Positions 53,641 to 64,000 of a DNA stretch of 64,000 nt are shown piece after piece (positions within the stretch are counted from its first letter, which is position 1; each line of letters begins with the position of its first letter). Under the pieces are notes generated by a model, which ran no database searches, had not been told where the DNA came from, and was given only the letters and a program-made list of their open reading frames with translations. Origin of the DNA: Macrobrachium rosenbergii (Eukaryota; Arthropoda; Malacostraca; Decapoda; Palaemonidae); assembly GCF_040412425.1 (NCBI RefSeq), contig NC_089742.1:81366039-81430038 (forward strand), given 5' to 3'. The position numbers were made by a program, and so were the translations under genes.

Positions 53641-54014
53641 TTGTTACATCTGATCATTGATGGTTTCTATATTAGAAAATATTTAAATACCTATGGCCTC
53701 CAAGATTCTTATTAATAGGCTCTTCAAGGGATTTTTTAGAAGTTACAGTTGCATTAACCTAAAACTTTATAATTTTCAAACTTTAATTTCTTGAGCATGA
53801 TTTTCAGGTAACAGAAAATTTAATGGACAAAGAAGTTGTAGCAATAAAGTTATCTCCAGCTTGTTAGTCATTGAAAAACAAATATTTTTCTTTCAAGACT
53901 AGACTTAAAAGTAGGTTTTTTGACTTTGCAGTGCTTCTCAAGACTTCAGAATTTTAAAATGACCTTTTTTTTGTGTGAATGGTTTTATTAAACTTCATAA
54001 TTTTTTTTGTAAAG

Positions 54015-54186
54015 GTGGCAGACATTGGTGGGAGATGCATCATTGGCGATTATTGGGACAGAGTTGGGAGAATTGTCATTCATTGAGCTTAGTACTGGTA
54101 AAGAAGTGGGTGGCACTTACATTACAGTCCCTGTTAAGGAGCTTCATTTATGCCGAGACAATTCTTTAGACACAATTTACTTGCTG
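54015..54186 (+). CDS. Host gene exon e (172 nt), beta-propeller blade
   Basis: A T-rich tract and GTAAAG precede the frame WQTLVGDASLAIIGTELGEL, SFIELSTGKEVGGTYITVPV, KELHLCRDNSLDTIYLL; donor GTATGT. The first base completes the Trp codon left open by exon d. IIGTELGELSFIELSTGKEV is a typical propeller blade (Gly-x-Glu-x-Gly-x-Leu-x-Phe-hydrophobic). It ends in phase 0; no later exon was found in the remaining 9.8 kb. Confidence 0.85.
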
Positions 54187-56863
54187 GTATGTATATTATG
54201 CTACTAATTTCGGTACAGAAGCCGATCATGTTTCTTGTTACCATTTCATTCATAGTTTTTGTTTGCATTTTTAAAACTAATGATTTCTCATTCATTGGAG
54301 TTGATGTCAGTTAATGGGTAAGCATCTCAGAATTTTTCTAGTTACAGATGTGTTAGTCTGTGCATCTGTTAAATAACAATTAGTTTACCTGACATTTATA
54401 CATCACCAGTCTATATTTTGGTTTTCATATTTTGGTTTTTGTTCCTGTTTGGGAACTGTAAATATTTTTATGTTTGGTAAAAGAGAATTATTGCTGTTTT
54501 ATATTGTAGCATTGTGCAGTAGTTGCTTTTTATATTTTAACTTTCTGACCTTGAGTTTCATTTTGAAGGTATTTTTTTTCATTTAAATGTGGAAATGTAA
54601 TTCATTCACTTTGTAATTGCTTAAAATATTGCACAGGTAATTGTATGCTACAGTATGACATGAAAATTTTCCACAGTATACTTTATTCTTGATTAAGCTT
54701 GTATGTAAGTGTTTCCATTTTCTTGTAAAGTGAAATGATTAGTGTATGTACTGCAATAAAAGTAGAAGCATTAAGGAAATGGTGTGCATGCTGCTCTGTA
54801 AAGAAACATTTATCCTAAACCTGTCTTCAGTGAACACAAGAACTAATATTGCTTATACATTATAAAATATATCTGTATTATCAGTTTCTTGTGGGAAAGT
54901 CATCAAGAGTTAGATTATGTAATTGATACTAAACAGTCATAAAAAAATTTCAGAAAATTTGGTTAGCTGAGGGTGCTTCACACTTTTGACGTTTTTGATA
55001 GTTTTACTCCAGCATTGCATCTGTCACTGACATAGCTTCCAAGATCTATTGTACTTAGAATATTTTTCATAATCTATTTTTAAATTTTCCTCTGGATTAT
55101 ATTGATAGTTTTCACTTAAAATCAACTGTTTCATCAAACTACAGCCCCCATGGTTATAAACTGCAATATGTGTACAAACATTGTGTGCACTTCACCTTAA
55201 AGAAAGGCACAATAAAGTGAGTTTGTACATTATTTTAAAGCTTTTTCTGTTGTGACATATACATTTGATTGTTATTCAGTTTGATAGTTTGTTCCAGTTT
55301 CCCTGATGAACAAGGTTCCATACTAGTATTTCTGCATTGTGCAGGTTTTAAACCAATTTCTCCTTTTTCTCTTGCTTGGAGTAACTAGCCAGCTTTGTTT
55401 TGGTGATAGGTAAGTGAGTAGGTGGGGCTCATAGGTCAATATTGGAAGCATCACCAAGAGCAGGCTGGTTTAGTGACCTTCACTTTGATGATGCTGGGAA
55501 TGTTCACTCACATCCCATGCAATACCAGTGGGCTAAGAAGGCATCATAGTCACTCAGAGGAGTGCCAGGTTTGAATGTTCTGGAGGAATCGAGTTATTAT
55601 GCCAAAGTGGATACTTTGGTCAAGGAAAAAGATCATGTCTGAATTTGAGTGTAATCATCAGTCACAATCACCCAGAACATCAGCAAGCCAGGTCACACTG
55701 TTCTTAAAGTGGAAACACCAGTCATTTTCATAAAAACTATTGGGGAGAGATGATCACACAGGTAAAAATGCCAGTCATAGTAGTCTGGACCGTACAGAGG
55801 TGGTCAAGAAATAGTGGAGAAAATACTTGGTACACAGACCTGAGAAATGGAAATACTAGTCACCTTGAAATTATAGCCATAGTGACTGGATATGGTCTGT
55901 CACACATGGACAATGGAAGCAACCAAGATATGGATGAGACAGGGTTAACTAAACAGACAAAGAATTAATTTTTAATAGATTTGAGACAATGCCATAAGAG
56001 CAGCCAAGTCTTAGGAGGAAATATAAGCCATGAATATGACTGGAGACAAAGCCAGACCCAAGTAGAACTAAAGCCAGTAGACCCAGCCATTGCCTCACCA
56101 AGTCTTCAGTTTTACTGGGAAATAAAGTGTGGGTCAGCATTCACTGCCAAAGTGCAACACTAAGAAAGATGTGTCTCTACTTAAGACTGAGGCTGCTTTG
56201 AGAGATTAGACTTCTCATGAGAAAGCATCTATTGGGACTCCTGGACAGAATTCCTCAATTTTTCCTTGTATTTTTCACCGAGTAAGCCTACAGCAAGCCA
56301 AAGAGCTTAAGCAGGATGAATGACAGTGCATTTGGTCAAATAATGGCGTACATATAGGACTGAGATAGTTGGACAAGTTCACCGACAAAGACAAATGACA
56401 GGGATCCATGATAAATAGCACCCTTGTCAACCAAAAGAAATATTAAACCTATGCTGAAAGGCATGGAAGCATAACCTTACATGTTTGCTCAGATGTGGTA
56501 TATAGTTCCAATTACCATCTAGTAATGAATTGGCTCCAGATGGAATATAAAGGGAGTATACTGTCTTAGCCTTTCTCCAGAATGTGGATCTGGAGCATCA
56601 AGTGAATTAGATATTTGTAATGTGATTACCTAAACCCATAATTCTTTTGCATACTGTGCCACTTAATAACAAAGAAGGATGACTCAACTGGACAAGCAGA
56701 GTAAAGGCACATGGATTGTGTGGTTCAGTGAAGAGCTGGGCAATGACATTGATGTGGGTTTTCCTGCTGCTAAGACTAGTTTAGAGCACACAGGCAAAGT
56801 CTAGTTCTGGTGTCATCCTTTCTTATTTGAGTCTTCTCCTCTTTCCCTGTTAGGTTGCATGTA
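54187..56863. other. Intron sequence, no gene recognised
   Basis: AT-rich to 55400; then a less AT-rich stretch (55440-56600) with many short repeated ccagtca/gtcac motifs and short open frames that I could not link to any family. Confidence 0.4.
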
Positions 56864-57974
56864 CACCAAATGAGTCAAGTTGAGTCATGACTTGCCTTAG
56901 ACTCTCCTTGAATTGTCCAACACACTACATTAATTTGAATTCATTTTTGCAAAAACCATTTACACTGGACGAGTTGAGTCAAAGTGATTCACAGCAAGTC
57001 AGAAACAAGGCGAGTCACGGGTACGGCTGAACCTATTTTTCATCAGTCATGGTCAGCAGCACTGTGAACATCATGCAGATTGAGCTCTTGTTAAGTTTTT
57101 ACAGGTGACAATGATCCAGAGTGCTTGTTTCTCTTAAGCCTGTTACCTATGATGAAACAACTATTACTCATTGACGACATGGACACCAAGAGTGGAATAC
57201 ATAAAGCTTCTAGGAGGATGTTTAAACCTGCCCACTATGGTTACTGCTGAGAGCAGGCCCATTCAAATGCAGTGTTGCCATACGCCTCTAATGAAAGTGC
57301 TAATTACTCAGAATATTCAGACTCTAAAGAGGGAGCCAAGAATTTAATTTTTCTTAACTTTTTTCTTTCCTCTACTACAAGCAAAAAAATGATACTTATA
57401 ATTTATCTGGCATTTCAAACTTCCTAATTTGTATCCTCAAGACTTTCCTGCAGGAAAAAACAAACCTTCTTCATTTATTTTTTATTTGCTCTAACCCACA
57501 CATAAGTCTGTGCTTGTACCTCATGAAAATTACCAGTCTTTCTTCAGTTCCAGTGCATGCCGGCAATTAGTGTTCATTTTCCCTATGGAAGATCCAGTTA
57601 GTTTCACCAGCTTTTGTAAATTTTCTGGTGTCATTCTGGAGTAATTTGAAATTTTTTTATTGTCACCCTGAAGTGTTTATAGAATTTTTCTTGATGATTA
57701 ACCAAGTCTGGGAATAGATTGCTGAAGCTCCCAAAATCAGGTCTTTTGATGTTAAGTTCATGCACCCAGGTTTTGAGTTCTCTGGTGTTTGTGGCACTGA
57801 ATCCATAAAAGAACAGTTAATTCAGAAGAGAATATGCATCCATACTCCACAAAATTAGATGGGGAACTGAGTGCCATATTAGTAAATTTGACTCCGAATG
57901 ACTCATTCATGGTGAACGTGAATGAGTCGGTTTGACTCACATCAGTGACTCGACTCAACTTGATTCGTTTGGTG
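56864..57974 (-). mobile_element. PIF/Harbinger-like element with transposase fragment, 1.1 kb
   Basis: Inverted ends CACCAAATGAGTCAAGTTGA and, on the other strand, CACCAAACGAATCAAGTTGA. Inside, on the minus strand, GSFSNLFPDLVNHQEKFYKH leads, after a short duplicated or frame-shifted patch, to MTPENLQKLVKLTGSSIGKM and NTNCRHALELKKDW (about 57735-57540). This resembles the N-terminal region of Harbinger nucleases (…FRMTPE.F..LL..V). The DDE catalytic part is missing. Flanking bases (GTA / TAT) do not give a clean 3-bp duplication. Confidence 0.55.
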
Positions 57975-59276
57975 TATAAACTCAGGCTTAGGGTAGACCA
58001 TCTGTTGATGACTCTGGCATGGCTTTGGACCATCCCTATTGATTTATCTTATTCTACAATGCCCACCTTTCTCTTACTATTCAGAAAGGTTCTGGTAAGA
58101 TGGTTCTTTTCTGGCATTGCATATGAACCCATTCCAATGGTGGGATATGCCATGAGGTCCCTACTCTTTGCGAGGCCACACCTGATAATTGGGGAATGTA
58201 TTATGTAAATGTGAAAAGCCATTGCTACAACTGAAGAGAATACTGCTTTATTTGGTCTAGCCGTCAATTCTCCTGCATCTGTTCTTGGTTCCCCCTGTCC
58301 ATTCTGTGCCATCACCTGACAAATATTACTTCTCTATACTTGGTTTGGGCAAGGAATCTGAAAATGCACTCCTAGTAGCAGTCTATTAGAAATAATCAGT
58401 ATTAGGAAATCAGTAAACGAAAAATATGAGAGCACTAAATGTTGAAGGTATTTCCTTTGAGTGTGACTGTGACACCATTTCAAACTCTGTTTAGGCACTG
58501 TTGAGCCCATATTAGAAGTTCAAATGAACTTTCAAGAAATTGAGCAAAAGTGAGAAGCATTTGTAGAGCGTCGTACCATAGCTAGCTCTAAATGCATGAA
58601 GATGCATTCAAAGCTAGCTGTATTATGGAAGCCATACAGATCTGCAAAAAAATTCTTAAAAGAAATTCCAAACTTCCTGTGTGGTTGTGGTAATAGCAAA
58701 GGAAGCTAAATACATTTATTCAGCAAAAGCTGGTCCATTTGTTGAAGCTTGGCAGCTAAGAGCACTCGAGCAATAGGGGTGGGAGTCCATCCACTCACTC
58801 GTGTAACAACATCATTATTCTTCAGCCTCCTTACCATTCAAATGTACTGCAACATCTTGCATTGTGGCTGCCTTTAGAGCTTTTCATTTTAGTATTTCCT
58901 TATTTAAATGTTTAATGACTTGTCTTGTTTGTGGATTGTGCTTAGTTTCAACTGTAGTAAGATTGATAATGCATAATGGAGGTAAGTTATATAACAGAGC
59001 TACCAGTCTTTGACTGACATGGTAGTCAGTAGTTGTGACTCCCTCTCTCCCTATTTTAAAGCCGGTTTATGTGTGAGATGGTAGAACTTACTTATCTGGG
59101 ATCACATGCTAAAATTAGCTACCTTCCAAAGTTCTACTTTCCTAGAGTAAAGTTACAAACAAGCCATACTCTGGAATATACAGGTGGTAACATGAGTCAT
59201 ACTCTGTCTGCTTACAACCATTTCCAGGGAGCTAACATTTATAAGTGAGAGATCACCATTGTTCATGACCCCTGGA
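57975..59276. other. Unassigned sequence
   Basis: Open frames on both strands at 57945-58315 overlap each other and match nothing I recognise. No repeats identified. Confidence 0.35.
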
Positions 59277-59505
59277 CAATACCTCCTTCCTAAGGAGTGA
59301 GTCTCCAAATATAAGGTACTGTATACAAACCTAAATTCAAAATCCCACCTTTAACCAACCCACATTTGCATGCTGAAGGAAAGAGTGATACTATTTACTG
59401 AGTGAATGGATGTTTTCCTCCACCTGTCACTGCCACTAGATACATTCCATATGAAACACTAGGTTTGTATGTTTAGAAAAAATGTATAGATTATCTTAAG
59501 AATTG
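59277..59505. repeat. Isolated, decayed DIRS family-1 3' end
   Basis: tacctccttcctaaggagtg, ggtactgtatacaaaccta and the distal aacactaggtttgtatgttt with agaaaaaatgtatag follow the order of the family-1 complementary region and right repeat. Confidence 0.4.
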
Positions 59506-59879
59506 TCAGTGTTTGGAACCTAGGCTGGAAGATAGCATCTTAGACATGTAGTACTGGAAAAAACTGGCCAATGGGTATTATTGACTGTCAGTGCCTGGTT
59601 GACCAAGGTTGACCAACTACAGTATATGTACATTTTTTCATGTTATTTAATTTTATTGCAAAACCTGCCTGATGAGGATGTGGTGTGTGTAGTAGGTGGG
59701 GAAGCCTTATTGAACAGATGCCTGACACTAGTGGTATAGTTTTGATTACTGACTGATCACCCAACAATGTTTGATGTTTATCAAAATTCTCGTTCAATTA
59801 GAAGACAGTCAGGATGGCTCTCGAACCAAGGGATTCTCTTTTTCCAAGGTTCAGATATCTTTCTTCTTATCTTCAGTAA

Positions 59880-60480
59880 ACCGAGACCTGTTGTGTCTGG
59901 AGTTCCATAGGGTAATTTTCTTGGTCTACTATTAATTTTAGTGTATACAAATTATATGGATGTTAGCCTGGAAGACAAGATTGATCAGTATGCTGATGTT
60001 GCAACACTTTCGGGCATGGTAAATTCTCCATTTATGAGAGATGAAGCTGCCCTTGGTCTCAGTTGTGACATAAAATGGATTAGTGATGTTGTAGTCAGTG
60101 GGATATGAGGCTGAACTCCAGTAAAACAAAAAAAGTATTGGTGAGTAGGTCTTGTACTGATTTTCCACCCAATCCTCCCCTTCAGGTAGATGGGACTCTA
60201 CTAAATGAATCTGAAGCTGTAACTATACTTGATGGAAATTCTAACTCACATCTTACTTTTGAGAAACATCTAATGAAAGTGTCTACAAATGTCACACACA
60301 AGTTAGGTATTATATGTAAGGCCTCGTATATTTGTAACTTTGATAAAATCAGTGGAACCTGTTGTAGGTCATTTGTCCTTCCTTTACTAGAGTACTGTTC
60401 TCTGGTGTGGATGTCTGCCTGTGCCAGAGATTTATCTTGGTATTCTGTCCAGTTTGTCCACCTAGGTGATTAGAGTGAGG
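59880..60480 (+). pseudogene. LINE RT palm end and thumb (Jockey-like)
   Basis: VSGVP then LGLLLILVYTNYMD and KIDQYADVATLSGM show a decayed catalytic box (YADD reads YADV). Then MRLNSSKTKKVLVSRSCTDF near 60105, HLTFEKHLMKVSTNVTHKLG near 60250 and SFVLPLLEYCSLVWMSACAR near 60370, the usual thumb of Jockey-like LINEs. The frame stops at 60471. Confidence 0.6.
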
Positions 60481-60689
60481 ATGATTGCATTTATGGAATA
60501 TTTTAGTTCCATACTTGAGCCAATGTAATCATGTTGTGCCATCTTTTTGCGATAGGGTAGGGTAGGGAATGGACAATGGGAGGCAGCTCTTATTGGTGTT
60601 GCTGGTGGAGGGAGGAACTCCTGGAAAGGTTAGGGGTGTCTTCACAGTTTTCAGTCATATTGAACTTTATTCTTTCTTGTTGCCCCTTT

Positions 60690-61320
60690 GTATAGAAAAC
60701 TCCTTAATCACCCCCTCTATCCCTGGGCCATTCTAAAGGTGGGTGATGTCAATATTTCCAGTCCCAAAGACTTGGCAGAGTTTCTTGGCAAGCATTTTGC
60801 CAATGTATCAGTTATAAGCACGATACTGTACTGTCATAGCTTCAGCAATCAGATGTTCTGTTTTGGTTTTTCCATCTGTGTCCAACACTAACATCCCATT
60901 TGGAGGATGATATCTAGTATGAAAGGATAAAGCACCTTTTGGAGACCACCAAGTATTTCCTCTTGAATATCTTGAATGACCTTTGAAAATCTCCTACCTC
61001 TTTCAAGAAAATCTTGGGAGATATTTGTTGTGGTCTCAGGCCACAGGCTTGACAAGGACCCAGAACTGGCTCAGAGCTACAGGCCTATAGCTCTCATAAG
61101 TTTTGTATGCAAACAGTTTGAAAAAAGAATAAATGCAGTTATATACAAAAAAGAATAAATGCTGTTATATACCCTTTGTTAATGATATCGAGGAGATTGA
61201 AAATAACTTTGGCAACCAGAATCAAAATGTTGGAGTTTTCTATGATCTGGAAAAACATTGCAACACCATTCAGGAGGATGGTATTCTGAAGCAGCTGTTG
61301 TCCTTGTAGATCCCAAAATA
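60690..61320 (+). pseudogene. LINE pre-RT linker and RT N-terminus
   Basis: YRKLLNHPLYPWAILKVGDV and KDLAEFLGKHFANVS (pre-RT spacer), then KDPELAQSYRPIALISFVCK and FEKRINAVI near 61060, and VFYDLEKHCNTIQEDGILKQ near 61240. This is the start of RT; the palm is missing. Because it lies downstream of a thumb fragment it must be a second LINE copy. Confidence 0.6.
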
Positions 61321-61399
61321 AAAGTCAGTTTAGAGTCAGTACTCTCTTCTTCTTTACAAGAATGTATGTTAAGTATTATCCAGTTTGTGACATTTTATT

Positions 61400-62210
61400 G
61401 TGGTGTAAGATGATTTTGAAATATTTACTGTACAGTACATATTTTAGGATAGTACTACCGTGTAGAGCATATCTAAAATATGTGGGTAATTTAGAACAAT
61501 GGGAGACGTTCCTCCAAACAGAATGCTAGGTTTGTTACATGTTAGTATTTTCATGATTACCTACAAATACTATTAAGATTTGAAAAATGATTTAGTACAG
61601 TAGTTCTCTTCTCTCTCTCTCGCTCTTTCAGTATCTTTTAATGAAAAAACACAGCAAAATATCAATAAACGTTATTTCACTTACAGAATCATTTATACTC
61701 TACATATTATTATATTGATTTCATCACCGTAATAATATTTAAAATCCAAATTTCATATGTAGGCAACACACACAACCACCAGTACTGTAGCAAGTTCTCA
61801 GATGACAGAATCTGTCTCTCTCTCTCTCTCTCTCAGTACTGTACTGTACATATCCTTTAATGAAATATCAATTACTGTACCACAAACATAAAAAACCACG
61901 GAAATAAACAAACCCAAAAATTTCAAAGCATACGTAGGTATGTGTTGCCATGTTTTTTGCTTTGTGTGATTTATTGTACTTTATTTCATTACAAGTTTAA
62001 TTGACTGATTATCACACATTATAACAGTACACAAGAATATTTTATCGCTGTTGATATTTCATCTCTAATCACCATAAAAATATTTAAAATGCGAATTTCA
62101 TATGTAGGCAACACTCAACATTCTTATTCTCCTCCCCAGATGTGCCTGCCAAGTCTTGTCTCAAGCTAATTACTGTGCTTAGACTTCGATGTACATATAC
62201 ACCTCAGCTT

Positions 62211-62245
<35 letters not shown>

Positions 62246-62343
62246 ATCCTTCCTTTAATGAAAAAACAACAAAATATCGATAAAACATTATTTCACTTAC
62301 AGAATCCATTTTACTGTGCATGGACTTTGATCTAAGTACCTCA

Positions 62344-62418
<75 letters not shown>

Positions 62419-62600
62419 ATAGGTAGCCTTTAATGTAAAAATACAGTAATTAGTTAATCACAGAAAAAGTGAATTAGTGATAATTTTAGAGATATGGTCC
62501 ATAGAAAAATTCTCAAATTTGGTGAAAGTTCCCACATAAAATTGAAAGATATGTTCCCCAAAAATTCACGACAAAGTGAAGCGTGAAATGTATATTGGAA
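61400..62600. other. CT-rich region resembling a decayed Tigger-like element
   Basis: Repeated cctttaatgaaaaaac, caaaatatcgataaa and ttatttcacttacagaatc blocks alternate with (CT)n tracts (61608-61620, 61816-61833, 62216-62241, 62346-62415), like the interiors of the 6874 and 44322 elements. The right side (aatacagtaattagttaatc, gatatggtccatagaaa) resembles the interior of 20043-20395. No terminal repeat could be placed. Confidence 0.35.
62346..62415. repeat. (CT)n microsatellite
   Basis: About 70 bp uninterrupted CT. Confidence 0.95.
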
Positions 62601-62959
62601 AGCTGTGCTCAGACTAAATAGATCTTTATGTCTGAACAAGTTAGGTTATGGATGGCAAAATTATTCATATGCACAGCCTGTAACTTGGGGCTGTACTTAT
62701 GCGCAGGTGCCCATAGAACATCTCTAGTGGCAGGTATATAGGCTATATGGACTCAGGTTTGGAGGGAGAAATCAAGCCTAAGGCACATCACCAAAACCTT
62801 AACATCCAAAAGTAAACCTAATTATAGACTTGCTAAGATGCCAGCAAATCATGCAGCGAATAGACCTTGTCTGCCTAAACTTTTGGAGTTATGCCTTGAA
62901 GGGGAAAGTAGAGAAATAGGTATTCAGACAGTACCAGTTGCACAGGTGACTTACCATAG

Positions 62960-63420
62960 TCACTTGTTGAAATATGCCTAACAGGTGGAGGGAAGAAACA
63001 ACATTTTAGTGTAATAAAGGGAATTTCTTGAACATTAATCAGCATCAAAGGCAAAGTATATATACTGATGGATCGAAGTCAAATGGTGGAGTTTGGTGTC
63101 CTGTTATAGCTGGAGATGGAGAAAGTACTGCCTTCTTGTTCCATCTTCACAGCAGAAATATATGTGGTGCTAGAAGTTGTCAAATATATTATTAATGTAG
63201 TTTGTTGTGGGTCTTGGTATTTTTCTGATTCCTGTATTGTTTTATCTTTTGTCATCAAAAAGCAGGTGATGCCCTTTCACCACCTGGCACAAGACATGTA
63301 GGATTAGTTATGCCTTTTGCATTCACGTAAACATACCAGTGAATTTGTTTGTAACCAGTTTGTGGATAGAAGGAAACAACAAAACAGATAGGGTAAACTA
63401 AAGGGGCTGTGGGATTACTT
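62960..63420 (+). pseudogene. LINE RNase H fragment
   Basis: QRQSIYTDGSKSNGG-type start near 63060 (first Asp), then FTAEIYVVLEVVKYIINV (Glu) near 63150 and SWYFSDSCIVLSFVIKK (Asp) near 63210, with frame shifts between. This belongs to an RNase H-bearing LINE (I-like groups). It may be the 3' part of the LINE at 60690, separated by the CT-rich insertion, or another copy. Confidence 0.5.
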
Positions 63421-64000
63421 AATTGTTATAAATGATACATATTGAAATTTTAAGCAAATGATTCATTTTTACCTCAGAAATAAAAGGCAATTAGCTGGAG
63501 TAACTGAAGTAGTAATCTGATGACCATTAAGAAGTGGCAGGGCTTCAAGTCACCTTGATAGGAGGACCATCATAATTTAAATGAGACTATGTATTAGACA
63601 TGTGTAGGAAACAGGTCCCAGTGTTTAATTAGTGTTAAATGAATTTAATGATAAATCATATAAGTGACTGTTCTCTATTTAATCAAGAGAGACAGTTATA
63701 GCAGTTCATAAGTGAGGTACTCTGATAATTAAAATATAACCTCATTTCAGTTTAAAGAAAGTTACCCTTTACGATAAATTTCAGTTTTCCATTAGTTAGT
63801 TAATTTTTTGCTTGGCTTGAATAGATATTCATTTGTTGTGTTAAACTAATTTAGAATAATGTTATAGTAATGATAACCTATGGCTTGAAACTACACGAGT
63901 GATTTGAATATTGCTTTGTTTAGATATTCATTAGTTGTGTTAAACTAATTTATAATAATAGTATAGTGATAATAACATATGACTCAAAGCTACAACAATG
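63421..64000. other. No feature recognised
   Basis: AT-rich sequence with a short near-direct repeat (tagatattcatttgttgtgt and tagatattcattagttgtgt, about 63822 and 63922). Confidence 0.4.

Noticed and set aside
57758..58315. Opposing open frames of about 90 codons as a possible host exon
   Set aside because: No splice sites with suitable phase and no continuation of the propeller pattern; the left part falls in the Harbinger-like element.

Overview
This window looks like gene-poor, transposon-packed animal DNA, most likely from a crustacean and probably a decapod. The reasons are several DIRS-type tyrosine-recombinase retrotransposons in different states of decay, many terminal-inverted-repeat DNA elements, several LINE fragments, long (CT)n, (TA)n and (TTA)n microsatellites, and a spliced host gene whose exons lie up to 26 kb apart. 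The taxonomic call is inference. I see no bacterial-type operon, tRNA, rRNA or CRISPR array.

Host gene. Five short plus-strand exons (13950-13988, 14766-14893, 27574-27707, 27900-28038, 54015-54186) join with matching splice phases at every junction. They encode about 201 residues of a beta-propeller (WD40-like) protein that I cannot name. Almost everything from 13989 to 54014 is therefore intron, and the rest is probably more intron or flank.

Retrotransposons. I separate three DIRS families by their terminal repeats. Family 1 (ends beginning TTGTTCCTACAC): copy A 1-3240, copy B 3668-6562, copy C 6569-10145, 5' pieces at 15441-16560, decayed copy G 52560-53640, and isolated 3' ends at 26000-26290 and 59277-59505. 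Family 2 (ends containing TTACCAAGTAA): copy D 10145-13838, which carries an inverted RT-RNase H block, and copy E 38742-47294. Family 3: copy F 28850-37188 on the minus strand, the best preserved. F has both inverted terminal repeats, a clear internal complementary region, an open RT-RNase H frame, a recombinase with one stop codon, and a gag-like gene with a probable intron. LINE fragments lie at 18773-20040(-), 20398-22310(+), 22866-25920(-, split), 37189-37980(-), 59880-60480(+), 60690-61320(+) and 62960-63420(+).

DNA elements. At least nine pogo/Tigger-like non-autonomous elements with CAG...CTG ends are bounded by TA. They include nested sets (44322-46454 containing 45542-45799; 48310-50034 containing 48699-49774). 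There is also a TTAA-flanked piggyBac-like element (23585-25691) that splits a LINE, a PIF/Harbinger-like element (56864-57974), and a roughly 4.1-kb unit with long inverted ends (about 47470-51575). The nesting gives a readable relative chronology: LINEs and DIRS copies first, TA-target elements into them later.
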